Below, piece by piece: positions 1 to 6,810 of a stretch of 15,604 bases of DNA (its first letter is position 1; the number at the start of each line of letters is the position of its first letter). The DNA is taken from contig CALHWG010000011.1 in NCBI GenBank assembly GCA_938036745.1, positions 1 to 15,604 on the forward strand, written 5' to 3'. The translations under genes were made by a program, and so were the position numbers. Under the pieces are notes generated by a model. It saw only the letters and a list, made by a program, of their open reading frames with translations, made no database searches and had not been told where the DNA came from. The stretch comes from an uncultured bacterium. GTDB taxonomy: Bacteria > Patescibacteriota > Saccharimonadia > Saccharimonadales > Saccharimonadaceae.

Positions 1-431
1 AAGCCACCACTATTAAACGTTGCTGCCATAATCAACCCGGCTTTGCCAATTTCACCAAAAAAGCCTTCGAAATTTCCACCATTAGTAGTGTCAACAACAG
101 CTTGCAAGCTCGAAACAAAATTTTGGTCCATTAGCCCAATAAAAACAATGCCAGCTAAAGCCGAGACTAAAACAAGATTTCGAAAAATCTTTTTATTATC
201 TCGAATGAGCTTAAAAACAAAACCCAGCAAATTCCAATAACCCCCAATTTTTAAGGGGCGAACATAATCTCTTTTTCTTGAAATTTTAAAGCTTCTATGT
301 AGCCTGCGCGCTTTAAACTTTCGAAACCTTTCCAATATGTTTTTTCGTAAATAAATTCTAATTCTTATATACCAAAAATAGACTAAACTAATTTGTTCTT
401 CATTTGAACTTAATATTTTTTTTCTAAACAT
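1..431 (-). CDS. Membrane protein of unknown function, N-terminal part (runs off left edge)
   Basis: An open frame of 143 codons starts at ATG 431..429 and continues past the window edge without a stop. The ATG shares one base with the htpX stop (TAATG), so the two genes are probably translationally coupled and in one operon. The first ~80 residues are very basic (many Arg/Lys, with aromatic residues), as in a cytoplasmic juxtamembrane region. Residues ~84-101 form a hydrophobic segment (LVLVSALAGIVFIGLM), followed by a Gly/Asn-rich, probably external, stretch. The pattern of a basic N-terminus, one membrane helix and then a polar region recalls uncharacterised multi-pass proteins common in CPR genomes, but I do not recognise a named family. 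No ribosome-binding site is visible beyond the coupling. The continuous frame, the coupling and a TTCGAA-rich codon style like its neighbours make it a real gene; its function is unknown. Confidence 0.75.
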   Translation of the reverse strand, partial: MFRKKILSSNEEQISLVYFWYIRIRIYLRKNILERFRKFKARRLHRSFKISRKRDYVRPLKIGGYWNLLGFVFKLIRDNKKIFRNLVLVSALAGIVFIGLMDQNFVSSLQAVVDTTNGGNFEGFFGEIGKAGLIMAATFNSGG

Positions 432-1303
432 TAAAACCTCGCACTATTTTCTTTCAATCTCTTAATTCTGTCATCTAAAGGTGGATGTGTTGAAAATAAT
501 CTCTGAAAAAAGCCCTGTTTCATAGGATTGGAAATAAATAAGCTTGCCGTTGTCGAGTTTTGTCTTTCAAGAGGTTTGTTATTTTTTAACTTTTCAAGAG
601 CACTAATTAAGCCATCTGGATATCTAGTTAATGAAACAGCAGTTGCATCAGCCAAAAATTCACGCTGACGAGAAATTGCAAGTCTCGTTATTGTAGCTAA
701 AAGCGGCGAAATTAAGACAAAAAATAGCCCCAATACTAAAGCTATTGGATTTTTCGAATCCTCATCGTCGTCATTCAGAAAAATGAACCTTAGAGCAATA
801 TCGGAAAGAATCCCAATAACAGCGGTTAAAGCTACTGCCGCCATTGAAACTCGAATATCATAATTCTTAATATGTGAAATTTCATGAGCCATCACACCTT
901 CAATTTCAACCTTATCCATACTTTCAAGAAGCCCTGTTGTTGCACAGATTACAGAATTCTCAGGGTTAGTTCCGGCTGCAAAAGCATTCATCGAAGAATC
1001 ATTAATAATATAAAGCTTTGGCATTGGTAGGCCAGCAGTAATAGATAATGATTCAACTATTGAATAAAATTCAGGAGCATCTTTTTTTGAGATCGGCTCA
1101 GCACCATTCATTTTTAAAGTAATGGCTATCGAAATCTTATACTGAAATAATACATAAAAAATAGCAAAAATTAGCGTAAAAATAAAAATTATTAAATCGT
1201 TATAGACATAAGAAAAATATAGCCCAATTCCAGAAATAATCGCAATAAATAATGAGAAAATAATCACAGTATTACGCTTATTCTGAGAAATTGAGCTATA
1301 CAT
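431..1303 (-). CDS. htpX: HtpX family membrane zinc metalloprotease
   Basis: This is an M48-family membrane protease of 290 aa, a usual length for HtpX, thought to cleave misfolded membrane proteins on the cytoplasmic side. Two membrane helices lie at residues ~12-32 and ~36-53. The zinc motif HEISH is at 140-144 and the third ligand lies in RQREFLADA (Glu215). Two further hydrophobic segments are at ~153-175 and ~186-208. The C-terminal STHPPLDDRI (271-280) is typical of HtpX. An acidic run, NDDDEDS (177-183), sits between the last two helices. The start at 1303 has an AGAGG-like site about 11 nt upstream. The gene follows lemA by 25 nt, and lemA-htpX is a well-known pairing in many bacteria. 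The downstream membrane-protein gene overlaps its stop by one base. All catalytic ligands are present, so it should be active. Confidence 0.95.
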   Translation of the reverse strand: MYSSISQNKRNTVIIFSLFIAIISGIGLYFSYVYNDLIIFIFTLIFAIFYVLFQYKISIAITLKMNGAEPISKKDAPEFYSIVESLSITAGLPMPKLYIINDSSMNAFAAGTNPENSVICATTGLLESMDKVEIEGVMAHEISHIKNYDIRVSMAAVALTAVIGILSDIALRFIFLNDDDEDSKNPIALVLGLFFVLISPLLATITRLAISRQREFLADATAVSLTRYPDGLISALEKLKNNKPLERQNSTTASLFISNPMKQGFFQRLFSTHPPLDDRIKRLKENSARF

Positions 1304-1328
1304 ATTTAATAAAACCTCTAAAAATAAA

Positions 1329-1892
1329 TTAGAATTTTACTTGAGGTGCAGATTCAACTACTTTTCTATCTTCCACTTCGAAGAATTCCCTCTTTTCGAA
1401 ACCTAATTTTTTAGCAAAAATATTAGTTGGGAATACTTTAATCTTAATATTAAGGTCTCGAACACCACCATTATAAAATCGGCGCGCACCTTGAATTTTA
1501 TCTTCGATTTCTTGCTGTTGTTGTTGAAAACGTATAAAGCCTTCATTAGCTTTTAGCTCAGGGTAGTTTTCAGCGACAGCAAACAAACGGCCGAGCGCCT
1601 GTGAAAGTTCACCTTCAGCTTTAGCAGCATCAGAAACATTGTTTCCAGCACCTATTAATCCAGCTCGTGCACTACTTACATTTTCGAAAACTTCTTTCTC
1701 ATGAGTTGCATAACCTTTTACAGTTTCAACAAGATTAGGGATTAAATCTGCTCGGTATTTTAGCTGAACAGTGATATCACTCCAAGCTTCTTCAACTCTT
1801 TCATTAAGCCGCACAAGTGCGTTGTATTGGCTCCAAACAAAAAGCCCAACAAGGACAAGAACAGCAATAATTACAATAATTGCAATTGTCAT
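1329..1892 (-). CDS. lemA: LemA family membrane protein
   Basis: This is a LemA-family protein of 187 aa, close to the usual ~185. Residues 2-21 form an N-terminal membrane helix (TIAIIVIIAVLVLVGLFVW). A long helical bundle follows with family hallmarks: LVRLNERVEEAWSDI, LKYRADLIPNLVETVKGYA (around 46-64), ENYPELKAN, and the end segment RRFYNGGVRDLNIKIKVFP. LemA proteins are anchored with the helical domain outside the cytoplasm or toward the envelope; their biochemical role is not settled, but they often accompany HtpX. The frame stays open upstream to 1952, but that would run into tRNA-Leu. The ATG at 1892 is preceded by AGGAGAG about 9-11 nt away and begins exactly at the signal-anchor, so I chose it. 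The gene lies 30 nt after the tRNA-Leu 3' end and could be read from the tRNA promoter. Confidence 0.95.
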   Translation of the reverse strand: MTIAIIVIIAVLVLVGLFVWSQYNALVRLNERVEEAWSDITVQLKYRADLIPNLVETVKGYATHEKEVFENVSSARAGLIGAGNNVSDAAKAEGELSQALGRLFAVAENYPELKANEGFIRFQQQQQEIEDKIQGARRFYNGGVRDLNIKIKVFPTNIFAKKLGFEKREFFEVEDRKVVESAPQVKF

Positions 1893-1922
1893 TTTATTAT
1901 ACTCTCCTACTATTGTTAAATT

Positions 1923-2010
1923 TGGTGCGCAAGGCGGGAATCGAACCCGCACGACTGTTTAGGTCAAGGGATTTTAAGTCCCTCGCGTCTACCAGTTCCG
2001 CCACTCGCGC
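1923..2010 (-). tRNA. tRNA-Leu (anticodon TAA), CCA encoded
   Basis: On the minus strand the molecule begins GCGCGAG and ends CTTGCGC-A-CCA, giving a complete 7-bp acceptor stem with one G-U pair and discriminator A73, expected for Leu. The anticodon loop reads ACTTAAAAT with TAA in the middle, which decodes UUA/UUG. A long variable arm, as in class II tRNAs, and a T-loop GGTTCGATTCC are visible. The length is 88 nt with CCA. A strong promoter lies directly upstream and lemA follows 30 nt downstream. Confidence 0.96.
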
Positions 2011-2018
2011 ATATTTAT

Positions 2019-2047
2019 ATTTTACACGCCTTAACCACAAAAGTCAA
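2019..2047 (-). promoter_or_regulatory. Promoter of tRNA-Leu (TTGACT-17-TAAAAT)
   Basis: The -35 box TTGACT is at 2047..2042 and the -10 box TAAAAT at 2024..2019, separated by 17 bp. The -10 ends 8 nt before the tRNA 5' base, so the primary transcript would have almost no leader. It probably also feeds lemA, htpX and the membrane gene beyond, since no terminator is visible between tRNA-Leu and lemA. An inverted repeat overlaps both boxes. Confidence 0.85.
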
Positions 2048-2054
2048 GGCGTGT
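2024..2054. repeat. Inverted repeat overlapping the tRNA-Leu promoter; possible terminator hairpin
   Basis: ACACGCCTT (2024-2032) is perfectly inverted at 2046-2054 (AAGGCGTGT). Read as minus-strand RNA the stem extends to 12 bp with one G-U pair and a 7-nt loop. It lies 6 bp after the stop of the 103-aa gene, so it may end that transcript, although no clear U-run follows on the minus strand. It also spans the spacer and parts of both boxes of the tRNA-Leu promoter, as an operator could. The repeat is seen; both roles are inference. Confidence 0.6.
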
Positions 2055-2060
2055 TTAAAC

Positions 2061-2372
2061 TTAAGCTTCATCTTTATCAAGAAGTGGAGCAATAATCATA
2101 ATGAATAGAGAAAAAGCACCAAGTACTAAGAATGTAGCCCAAGCTTTGCCCATTAATTCCCCTAGATTATTGTCTACCCAAATATATACTAGGCTGATTG
2201 AAGCACAAACCATAGCCGTAAAAATATTAAACCAAACACAAATTTGTCGAATACTTTTTACTGTTTGACTATATTTCTTCTTTTTTGATACTGGAGCAAC
2301 AACTACTGGGCGAACATTTGATTCATTTTCACCTTTTCGAATTTCTACAACTCTTTGATTTTCTTCTTTCAT
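2061..2372 (-). CDS. Small two-helix membrane protein, unknown function
   Basis: I do not recognise this 103-aa protein. Residues 1-42 are polar and charged, with a KKKK run at 30-33. A first membrane helix spans ~43-66 (CVWFNIFTAMVCASISLVYIWV) and a second ~78-98 (AWATFLVLGAFSLFIMIIAPLL); the tail is LDKDEA. By the positive-inside rule the basic N-terminus is cytoplasmic and both ends face in. The frame continues upstream to 2405, but that would overlap tRNA-Cys. ATG 2372 has an AAAGGA site about 7-9 nt upstream and is the first sensible start. The gene is wedged between two tRNA genes, 24 nt after tRNA-Cys, and has no promoter of its own that I can see, so it is probably cut out of a tRNA-Cys co-transcript. 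Confidence 0.8.
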   Translation of the reverse strand: MKEENQRVVEIRKGENESNVRPVVVAPVSKKKKYSQTVKSIRQICVWFNIFTAMVCASISLVYIWVDNNLGELMGKAWATFLVLGAFSLFIMIIAPLLDKDEA

Positions 2373-2396
2373 ATGGTTTCCTTTACTTAAATATTT

Positions 2397-2470
2397 TGGA
2401 GGCACCTACCGGATTTGAACCGGTGTAAACGGTTTTGCAGACCGCTGCGTAACCACTCCGCCAAGGCGCC
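2397..2470 (-). tRNA. tRNA-Cys (anticodon GCA), CCA encoded
   Basis: On the minus strand the acceptor halves GGCGCCT and AGGTGCC pair over 7 bp (one G-U), followed by discriminator U and CCA; U73 is the Cys identity base. The anticodon loop TCTGCAAAA carries GCA. The T-arm CCGGTTCAAATCCGG is canonical. The length is 74 nt with CCA. It lies 53 nt after the hisS stop, and the small membrane-protein gene starts 24 nt downstream. Confidence 0.96.
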
Positions 2471-2486
2471 AAAGTGATATAAAATG

Positions 2487-2515
2487 ATTATACCACATAT
2501 TTTTTAAAAAATAAA
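2487..2515 (-). promoter_or_regulatory. Likely promoter of tRNA-Cys (good -10, weak -35)
   Basis: A perfect TATAAT (2492..2487) ends 16 nt before the tRNA 5' end. At 17 bp upstream the hexamer is TTTATT, only a weak match to TTGACA, within a T6A6 tract (2500-2511) that may act as an UP-like or bent element. Read-through from hisS is the alternative. Confidence 0.55.
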
Positions 2516-2523
2516 CAATAGCA

Positions 2524-3822
2524 CTATTTTTTTAGAATTTCGGCCAATTCTAACTTTTCACCAGTTTCCATATCTTTAAAAATAAATGAATTTTCAGAAA
2601 TCTCCTTTTCACCAATTACTAAAGTATATTTAACACCTCGCTTATCGGCAAATTTAAAAGCTTTTTTCATATTAAAATCTTCGAGCAGAACTTCAGTGTT
2701 TTTACCTTCTTTTCTTAATTCACCAGCAATTTTGAAAGATTTTTGAAGCTCGTTTTTACTCATCGGAACTATTAAAAATTCCGCAGTTGAGCGTTTTGAA
2801 AATTTCAGCAAGCCCAAGTCTCGTAGGCACCAAAACAATCGCGTTAAACCAATTGAAGCACCGACTCCTGGCAGTTCTTCTTTTGAATAATATTCGCTTA
2901 AATTATCATAACGACCACCACTAGAAACCGAGCCAATTTCTTTGAAGTTGTTTAAATTTGTTTCAAAAACTGTTCCCGTGTAATAATCTAGACCACGAAC
3001 GATTAGCATATCGAGTTTGAAATATTTTTCTTCAACACCCATCATTTTTAACAGTTTAGAAACTTCGAAAAGCTCCTTAATTCCTTTTTCGAATTGTCGA
3101 TTTTTAATTTTTTGAGAAAGATTTTTTAACTCATATATAACATCTTCAGCTGAACCTGAGATTTTAATAAAATCAGAAATTATTTGAGACTTTTCTCCTA
3201 AATTTAAATCAGTAAGTTGCTCTGAAAACTCCTCAGTTGAAATCTTCTCAGCACGATCAATCAATGTCATAATTTCAGCTGATTTTTCAGTTAATCCAAG
3301 CCCTTCAATTAAACCACTCGTGATATTTCGGTTATTAATTCGAAGAGTAAAATCACCAAAATTTAGCTCTCGAAAAATATTATAAATTACTGCAATAACT
3401 TCAGCATCATAAGAAATACTTAATTCATCTCGCCCAATCACATCAATATCACATTGATAAAATTCACGAAAACGACCTCGCTGCGCCCTTTCGCCGCGAT
3501 AGACTTTACCAATTTGTGAACGTTTAAAAGGAAATTGCAACTGACCAAAATTCTCGGCAACAAATCTTGCAGTAGGTACAGTCAAATCAAACCGCAAACT
3601 TAAATCATTATCACCTTTCGAAAAACGATAAATCTGCTTCTCAGTCTCACCACCAGCTTTTGCAAGAAGAGTCTCTGTTCGCTCAATCACTGGTGTATCA
3701 ATTGGTGTAAATCCGAATTTTTCATAATTCTTTTGAATAATTGCCATAATTCGATTAAACTCGAGCTGTTCCTCTGGCAATAGCTCCATCATCCCAGGCA
3801 ATGGTTTTGTATTAATTTTCAT
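2524..3822 (-). CDS. hisS: Histidine--tRNA ligase
   Basis: Class II synthetase that charges tRNA-His. At 432 aa it matches the usual bacterial length. Visible motifs in order: motif 1 region around YEKFGFTPIDTPVIE (33-47), the RFDLT motif (77-81), motif 2 GRFREFYQCDIDVIG (116-130), the His-specific motif RGLDYYTGTVFE (276-287), SGGRYDNL (301-308) and motif 3 GVGASIGLTRL (319-329). The anticodon-binding domain occupies ~345-432. The start at 3822 is supported by a GAGG Shine-Dalgarno about 5-8 nt upstream and by the usual N-terminal PLPGMMELLPEE, the counterpart of the family's GTKDILPEE. It has its own promoter in the 119-bp gap shared with divergent rarA. tRNA-Cys follows after 53 nt with no clear terminator between. 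Confidence 0.98.
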   Translation of the reverse strand: MKINTKPLPGMMELLPEEQLEFNRIMAIIQKNYEKFGFTPIDTPVIERTETLLAKAGGETEKQIYRFSKGDNDLSLRFDLTVPTARFVAENFGQLQFPFKRSQIGKVYRGERAQRGRFREFYQCDIDVIGRDELSISYDAEVIAVIYNIFRELNFGDFTLRINNRNITSGLIEGLGLTEKSAEIMTLIDRAEKISTEEFSEQLTDLNLGEKSQIISDFIKISGSAEDVIYELKNLSQKIKNRQFEKGIKELFEVSKLLKMMGVEEKYFKLDMLIVRGLDYYTGTVFETNLNNFKEIGSVSSGGRYDNLSEYYSKEELPGVGASIGLTRLFWCLRDLGLLKFSKRSTAEFLIVPMSKNELQKSFKIAGELRKEGKNTEVLLEDFNMKKAFKFADKRGVKYTLVIGEKEISENSFIFKDMETGEKLELAEILKK

Positions 3823-3859
3823 AATTCCTCAAATTCATTTTAATTGACTACTTAGCTAA

Positions 3860-3888
3860 ATGATACCATAAAATAGCGTTTTTTTCAA
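3860..3888 (-). promoter_or_regulatory. Promoter of hisS (TTGAAA-17-TATCAT)
   Basis: The -35 TTGAAA is at 3888..3883 and the -10 TATCAT at 3865..3860, with a 17-bp spacer. Transcription would start near 3853, giving a leader of about 30 nt that holds the GAGG ribosome-binding site. This differs from the facing rarA promoter, which appears to give a leaderless mRNA. Confidence 0.7.
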
Positions 3889-3906
3889 ATTTCGAAAAGG
3901 CTATTT

Positions 3907-3935
3907 TTGCAGTTTTTACAATAAAATGGTAAAAT
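3907..3935 (+). promoter_or_regulatory. Promoter of rarA (TTGCAG-17-TAAAAT), likely leaderless start
   Basis: The -35 TTGCAG (3907-3912) and -10 TAAAAT (3930-3935) are 17 bp apart. The -10 ends 6 nt before the ATG at 3942, so transcription should begin at or next to the start codon. No Shine-Dalgarno is present. The TAA at 3930-3932, inside the -10 box, is an in-frame stop that rules out a longer protein. Confidence 0.75.
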
Positions 3936-3941
3936 ATAGAA

Positions 3942-5189
3942 ATGGATTACCAACAAAGAATTCCCCTTGCTGAAAAAATGAGACCAAAAAAACTTGATGA
4001 AGTTATTGGTCAATCTCACCTTATTGGTAAAAATGGAATTTTACGAAAAATAATCGAAAACAAAGAACCTATTAGCTTAATCTTTTGGGGGCCAGCTGGA
4101 ACTGGCAAAACTACCCTTTCAAGAATTTTGGCGAATGAAGTCAATGCAGACTTTATTGAAATTTCAGCCGTCACTAGTGGCAAAAAAGATATCGAAAAGG
4201 TTATTGAACATGCTCGCCAAAACTGGAACCTCGGGACGCGAACAATTCTTTTCGTTGATGAAATTCACCGATTCAATAAATCGCAGCAAGATGCTTTTTT
4301 GCCACATATTGAAAGCGGCTTAATAAATTTGATTGGGGCAACAACTGAGAATCCAGGATTCGAAATTATCACGCCGCTACTTTCAAGAAGTCGAGTCCTG
4401 TCGCTCAAGCCTTTAAATACTGAGGAGATTTCAAAAATCATTAAAAATGCGCTTGAAAAAGTTTCGCCAAAAACAAAAATAGATCCAGAAGCACTCAAAA
4501 TTCTCACTAAAATAAGTAGTGGCGATGCTCGAAATGCACTTGGAAATCTCGAGCTAATTTTAAATTTTGAAAAAAATAACATTACACCGGAAGTTATTAA
4601 AAATTCAATCGAAAATCCAACCTTAATTTATGATAAAAATGGCGATTCTCATTATGACACAATATCAGCTTTTATTAAAAGTATGCGAGCCAGTGATGTT
4701 AATGCTACTGGCTACTATCTAGCTAAAATGTTAAATGCCGGCGAGGATCCAAAATATATCGCCCGCCGAATGATCATTTTTGCAAGTGAGGATATTGGGC
4801 TAGCTGGAAATGGTGCTCTTAGTTTGGCAAATTCTGCTTTTGATGCGGTTGAAAAAATAGGAATGCCAGAAGCTAAGTACAGTCTATTCCATGCTGCAAT
4901 AGCTTTAGCAAAATCTAAAAAATCACGCGAAACTACTGGAATTATGTATCAATCTTATAACTTAGCCCAAAAAGCCCCAAACGCCCCTATTCCTTTACAC
5001 TTAAGAAATTCTACTTCTAAAATTACCAAGGAACTAGGCTATAACAAGGGATATCAGTGGACGGCAGGTTTTAAGCACTCAGAAGATAATCTACCCAAAG
5101 AGGTTCGTGAGCTTATATCGCTAGACAAAAAGAATAAAAAAATCTTAACTGGTGAATGGTCGCCAGAAATTAAAGAACTAACAAAATAA
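3942..5189 (+). CDS. rarA: Replication-associated recombination protein A (RarA/MgsA AAA+ ATPase)
   Basis: AAA+ ATPase of the clamp-loader clade that works at stalled replication forks; it binds single-strand/duplex junctions and SSB in known members. At 415 aa it is close to family length. The N-terminal PLAEKMRPKKLDEVIGQ is typical. Walker A is GPAGTGKTT (50-58), Walker B FVDEIHRFN (104-112), sensor 1 GATTENP (132-138), the SRSRV segment 148-152, and the sensor 2 region SGDARNAL. The C-terminal tetramerisation part shows EDPKYIARRM, ASEDIGLA and PEAKYSLFHAAIALA. The start is fixed by an in-frame TAA 12 nt upstream. There is no ribosome-binding site; the promoter spacing implies a leaderless mRNA. 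It diverges from hisS and converges with exonuclease I, another DNA-repair gene, leaving a 96-bp gap (5190-5285) in which I see no convincing terminator. Confidence 0.97.
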   Translation: MDYQQRIPLAEKMRPKKLDEVIGQSHLIGKNGILRKIIENKEPISLIFWGPAGTGKTTLSRILANEVNADFIEISAVTSGKKDIEKVIEHARQNWNLGTRTILFVDEIHRFNKSQQDAFLPHIESGLINLIGATTENPGFEIITPLLSRSRVLSLKPLNTEEISKIIKNALEKVSPKTKIDPEALKILTKISSGDARNALGNLELILNFEKNNITPEVIKNSIENPTLIYDKNGDSHYDTISAFIKSMRASDVNATGYYLAKMLNAGEDPKYIARRMIIFASEDIGLAGNGALSLANSAFDAVEKIGMPEAKYSLFHAAIALAKSKKSRETTGIMYQSYNLAQKAPNAPIPLHLRNSTSKITKELGYNKGYQWTAGFKHSEDNLPKEVRELISLDKKNKKILTGEWSPEIKELTK

Positions 5190-5285
5190 TACACAGGTAT
5201 AACATCTCAAATCCAAAAATCTTACCATAGTAACCATAAGCCATGCAATCTTAGGAGTTATCACAATTTTTATCGGGATCATTGA

Positions 5286-6734
5286 TTAGTCAGTTTCTGG
5301 TAAAATATTTTCAAGCCAAAGTTTAATTTCTTCTAAAATATATTCTTCTTGTGAGTTTAAATTTTGGTTATTTACAATTTCTTGGAATTCTTTCATAAAA
5401 TTAGGCATCATTTTTTGTAAATTTTTTACCCGATACTCTTCCCAAAGCTCTTTTTCTTGAGAGCTTAAACTTTTCGGAAAACTCCTTGCTTTATAGTGAA
5501 GAAGTAGATCTGTCAATCGTTCGTCAGCAAAATCTGGATGAAAATCAGCGAGCTCGCGATCAGTAGAATTTCGAACAGCTTCAATTTTAATATCATCACT
5601 TTTTGAAACAAAACCTTCAAAAAGCCGAGCTTCTGGAGCTGGTTTTTCTGTACTGCTCTTATCTTGAAAGACTTCACTTCGCCTTTCGAAAGCAGATCTA
5701 AGGTTTTCAGCAAAGTGTGGATTCTTTCGTAAAATGTCTAAGTTTTTTTGAATTTCAGCTAAGTCAATCTTTAATCTTTGCTGATTTTCTTCAGTCAAAA
5801 CACCCATTGGCGCAACTGCTGGACATTTATTATACTGCAAAATCTTTGCTGCAATAGGCTCGAAATCATCACTCGAACGAGTTTCAAAATCTGCCGTAAT
5901 ATTTTCAAGAATTTGATCCTCACTCCAATCAATAAATTTTTCAGGAGAAAACCGCAAATCCCAAACAATTACATTTTGATTTTTAGCCGGCGCAATAGGA
6001 AATGCCACGGTAGTTTTTTCAAACTCAACTTTAAAGCGACCAGAAGTATAAACAAATGGCTTCGGATTCTCAAGATTAACTAGTTTTTGCACTTCATTTT
6101 TCGAACGCATTTTAAACAAGTAATCAAAAATCTGTGGCTGTTTTTCTTTCAAGAGTCGTGCAACATCTATCAAACCATCAACATCGCTCATTGCATCGTG
6201 AGCATTCTCGTGCAAGATTCCGTTTTCTTTAGTTAAAAGCTCAAGTTTATTAGCCGCAAATTTTTCACCAGTTTCTTCATTTATAATAAACGGCCAATTA
6301 ATCCCATCTGGCCGAAGCGCCCGAATCATTCGAACAACATCTAACAAATCCCAACGCGAGCGGCCATCTTTCCATTGCCAATCATATGGTGGGTAGAAAT
6401 TTCGCCACAAAAGATGCTGGATATGAACATCATCAAATCGAACATTATTATATCCAACGATCACCGTATCTGGCGTGAAAAATTCTTCAACGAGCATTTT
6501 CGAAAATTCGGCTTCAGTATAGCCTTCTTCAACAGTTTTTTGCGGACTAATTTTCGTCACCATCAACGCACTCGGGCTGGGCAAAACATCATCGTTCAAT
6601 CTAACCAAAATATTAACAGGCTCACCGATTCGATTAAGATTTTCATCTGTTCGCTGCCCTGCAAACTGCATAATTCGGTCATTTTGCGGGCTAAATCCAC
6701 TAGTCTCTAAATCATAAAAAAAGAAAGTCTTCAT
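5286..6734 (-). CDS. sbcB: Exodeoxyribonuclease I (single-strand 3'-5' exonuclease)
   Basis: ExoI degrades single-stranded DNA 3' to 5' and acts in mismatch repair, recombination and end processing. At 482 aa it is close to the E. coli enzyme (475). The DEDDh residues fall where expected: Asp8 and Glu10 in FYDLETSG, Asp101 in GYNNVRFDD, His179 and Asp184 in NAHDAMSDVDG. Conserved blocks include RNFYPPYDWQW, SRWDLLDVVR, ALRPDGINWP, LTKENGI, QPQIFDYLF and, in the SH3-like and C-terminal helical domains, NKCPAVAPMGVL, LDILRKNPHF and LHYKARSFP. The ATG at 6734 has no Shine-Dalgarno; a TAAAAT -10 box ends 6 nt upstream and contains an in-frame TAA, so the mRNA is probably leaderless. The family is best known from Gammaproteobacteria, so a transfer history is possible, although base composition and TTCGAA use match the neighbours. 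Confidence 0.97.
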   Translation of the reverse strand: MKTFFFYDLETSGFSPQNDRIMQFAGQRTDENLNRIGEPVNILVRLNDDVLPSPSALMVTKISPQKTVEEGYTEAEFSKMLVEEFFTPDTVIVGYNNVRFDDVHIQHLLWRNFYPPYDWQWKDGRSRWDLLDVVRMIRALRPDGINWPFIINEETGEKFAANKLELLTKENGILHENAHDAMSDVDGLIDVARLLKEKQPQIFDYLFKMRSKNEVQKLVNLENPKPFVYTSGRFKVEFEKTTVAFPIAPAKNQNVIVWDLRFSPEKFIDWSEDQILENITADFETRSSDDFEPIAAKILQYNKCPAVAPMGVLTEENQQRLKIDLAEIQKNLDILRKNPHFAENLRSAFERRSEVFQDKSSTEKPAPEARLFEGFVSKSDDIKIEAVRNSTDRELADFHPDFADERLTDLLLHYKARSFPKSLSSQEKELWEEYRVKNLQKMMPNFMKEFQEIVNNQNLNSQEEYILEEIKLWLENILPETD

Positions 6735-6740
6735 GGTTAT

Positions 6741-6769
6741 ATTTTACTTTAGAACTACAAAAATTACAA
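6741..6769 (-). promoter_or_regulatory. Promoter of sbcB (TTGTAA-17-TAAAAT), likely leaderless start
   Basis: The -35 TTGTAA (6769..6764) and -10 TAAAAT (6746..6741) have a 17-bp spacer. The sequence TAAAATATA-NNN-ATG is the same arrangement as at rarA. The -35 box is only 6 bp from the -35 box of the divergent plus-strand promoter, so the two may compete for polymerase or share regulation. Confidence 0.75.
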
Positions 6770-6775
6770 ACGCAT

Positions 6776-6804
6776 TTGACTTTTTAATTAAAATATTGTA
6801 AAAT
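6776..6804 (+). promoter_or_regulatory. Promoter of the 87-aa gene (TTGACT-17-TAAAAT)
   Basis: The -35 TTGACT (6776-6781) and -10 TAAAAT (6799-6804) are 17 bp apart, with expected start near 6811. It is one of the two or three best consensus matches in the window and lies back to back with the sbcB promoter. Confidence 0.85.
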
Positions 6805-6810
6805 ACAAAT

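Noticed and set aside
43..240. Open plus-strand frame of 65 codons at the left edge
   Set aside because: It lies antisense to the convincing partial membrane-protein gene and has no ribosome-binding site or promoter.
1893..1952. Upstream extension of lemA by 20 codons
   Set aside because: It would read into the tRNA-Leu 3' end; the internal ATG has a Shine-Dalgarno and begins at the membrane anchor.
2373..2405. Upstream extension of the 103-aa gene
   Set aside because: The first codons overlap the tRNA-Cys 3' end, while ATG 2372 has a good ribosome-binding site.
4265..4582. 105-codon minus-strand frame inside rarA
   Set aside because: Antisense shadow of strongly conserved RarA motifs; no expression signals.
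5190..5285. Terminator between converging rarA and sbcB
   Set aside because: The best stem is only 4 bp (TTAC/GTAA) before a T-run; not convincing enough to annotate.
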